DNA from: CAYOHG01 sp964465125
GTDB lineage: Bacteria > Planctomycetota > Phycisphaerae > UBA1845 > Fen-1342
Length of the DNA: 50,915 nucleotides
Reading direction: 5' to 3'
Assembly: GCA_964465125.1 (NCBI GenBank)
Contig: CAYXIO010000027.1
Location: 1-50,915 of the forward strand
Under the pieces are notes generated by a model. It ran no database searches and was not told the DNA's origin. It saw only the letters and a list, made by a program, of their open reading frames with translations. A program made the position numbers and the translations under genes. Every line of letters starts with the position of its first letter. The first letter of the stretch is position 1. Positions 50,420 to 50,915 of the stretch are shown here, one piece after another.

Positions 50420-50654
50420 CGGGTGCGTGGCCCGTGTCCGACCCTCCGAGCGATTCAGCCTCCGGTAGCCGACCCTCGCGCCGCTCTCCCGGGCCGAGGG
50501 TCGGCTCATGCTGCGCGCTGCGCTCAGGGCACGCGCCGGGCGCGGTTAGCAACGATCAACAGCCAAGCCGCGCGCCGCGGCGGATTCGCACGCGTCATGC
50601 CGCGTACGACGTCATTCCGAGCGCAGCGAGGAATCTACGCGTGGCTGCAAGTGT

Positions 50655-50720
50655 GCGCAGGGCGTGAAGCACGCCGCTCCGCGCACTCCGTCTCTTCGAC
50701 TCTTCTTCTCTCCGTCCCTT
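50655..50720 (+). repeat. Second copy of the dispersed intergenic element
   Basis: GCGCAGGGCG, CGCCGCTCCGCGCACTCCGT, CTCTTCGACTCTTC and CTCTCCGTCCCTT match the inverted stretch at 34471-34553 in the same order. Around it, 50420-50654 holds no gene that I can support. Confidence 0.65.
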
Positions 50721-50729
50721 CCCCCCTCC

Positions 50730-50777
50730 GTCCCTTTGTCCCTCTGTCCCTTCGTCCCTCCGTCCCTCCGTCCCTTC
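50730..50777 (+). repeat. Six tandem GTCCCTNN octamers
   Basis: Six units in perfect register: GTCCCTTT, GTCCCTCT, GTCCCTTC, GTCCCTCC, GTCCCTCC, GTCCCTTC. The first six bases do not vary, while the last two vary freely among C and T. One further GTCCCTTC stands at 50714. It lies between convergent genes. Confidence 0.85.
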
Positions 50778-50786
50778 ACCCCTCTG

Positions 50787-50846
50787 CCCTGCGCCCCGTG
50801 CGCAGCACGCGCCCTGCGCCCCGTGCGTAGCATGCGCCCTGCGCCC
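50787..50846 (+). repeat. 25-bp tandem repeat, 2.4 copies
   Basis: Units at 50787-50811 and 50812-50836 begin CCCTGCGCCCCGTGCG and differ at two positions. A third partial copy runs to 50846. CGCGCCCTGCGCCCC also occurs near 34540, within the inverted dispersed element. Confidence 0.8.
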
Positions 50847-50853
50847 TCGGCCC

Positions 50854-50915
50854 CTACGGGCACTCGCCGCCGAACGCGATCAGCATCTCGCTCAGGTCGA
50901 GCAGGTCGACCGTCG
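50854..50915 (-). CDS. C-terminus of an exported protein with dockerin-like repeat (cut by window edge)
   Basis: The minus-strand frame reads TVDLLDLSEMLIAFGGECP and then TAG (50854-50856). The VDLLDLSEMLIAFG step followed by a last Cys has the same form as the repeat ends of the 49523 gene, so this is a second dockerin-like protein pointing toward it. Most of the gene lies beyond the window. Confidence 0.75.
   Translation of the reverse strand, partial: TVDLLDLSEMLIAFGGECP

Noticed and set aside
50730..50846. CRISPR-like repeat array
   Set aside because: The units are directly adjacent with no unique spacers and no cas genes are near; these are simple tandem repeats.

Overview
The window is GC-rich chromosomal DNA (roughly two-thirds G+C by eye), most like a planctomycete of the class Phycisphaerae. 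The pointers are: secreted proteins ending in dockerin-like EF-hand repeats (GDIDHDGDVDLDDL type), a tandem DUF1080 protein, PKD, TSP3, WD40 and beta-propeller exported proteins, several exported or membrane proteins of families I cannot name, and a mixture of Shine-Dalgarno and apparently leaderless starts. The taxonomic call is an inference from gene content. I see no insertion sequence, prophage, CRISPR array, rRNA or plasmid function. The window reads as ordinary chromosome with many lineage-specific genes.

Layout. 1-4.8 kb: the 3' part of tRNA-Leu(CAG), folD (minus strand), then prmC-murA-DUF1080 (plus strand). 4.8-12.5 kb: exported proteins (a TSP3/propeller/di-haem lipoprotein, a CAP lipoprotein, a PKD-WD40-metzincin chimera) and the ribosome-rescue factor arfB. 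12.5-21.2 kb: a LacI-type regulator with a candidate operator, then a long plus-strand unit hpf-ptsN-ptsH-ptsI-DUF2344-rng-cysE that joins ribosome hibernation, a PTS phosphorelay without transporters and RNA turnover. 21.2-27 kb: small exported, membrane and enzyme genes, mostly on the minus strand, plus a decayed copy of the cysE 3' end. 27-35 kb: a glycosyltransferase, a REC-GGDEF-HD-GYP response regulator, panB-birA-membrane protein, a PfkB kinase and smpB. 35.3-38.8 kb: an ECF sigma factor, its zinc-binding anti-sigma factor and an exported PDZ protein. 38.8-43.7 kb: a membrane protein with a small partner, rpmA standing alone, and a HEAT/receiver-like exported protein with a small exported partner. 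43.9-49.3 kb: a six-gene minus-strand run of membrane and envelope genes with no recognised enzyme, the best candidate here for an undescribed system. 49.5 kb to the end: two convergent genes for proteins with dockerin-like C-termini, the second cut by the window edge.

Themes. (1) At least five genes have a -10-like hexamer ending 6-7 nt before the start codon, which predicts leaderless mRNAs. (2) Tracts of a GTCCCTNN octamer recur in three of the longer convergent intergenic gaps (about 0.26, 34.5 and 50.7 kb); two of them belong to a longer dispersed element. (3) Several enzymes lack expected key residues: FolD lacks the cyclohydrolase lysine, and the HD-GYP domain lacks several metal ligands.

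All functions were assigned by reading motifs and by recall of families. No database search was run.
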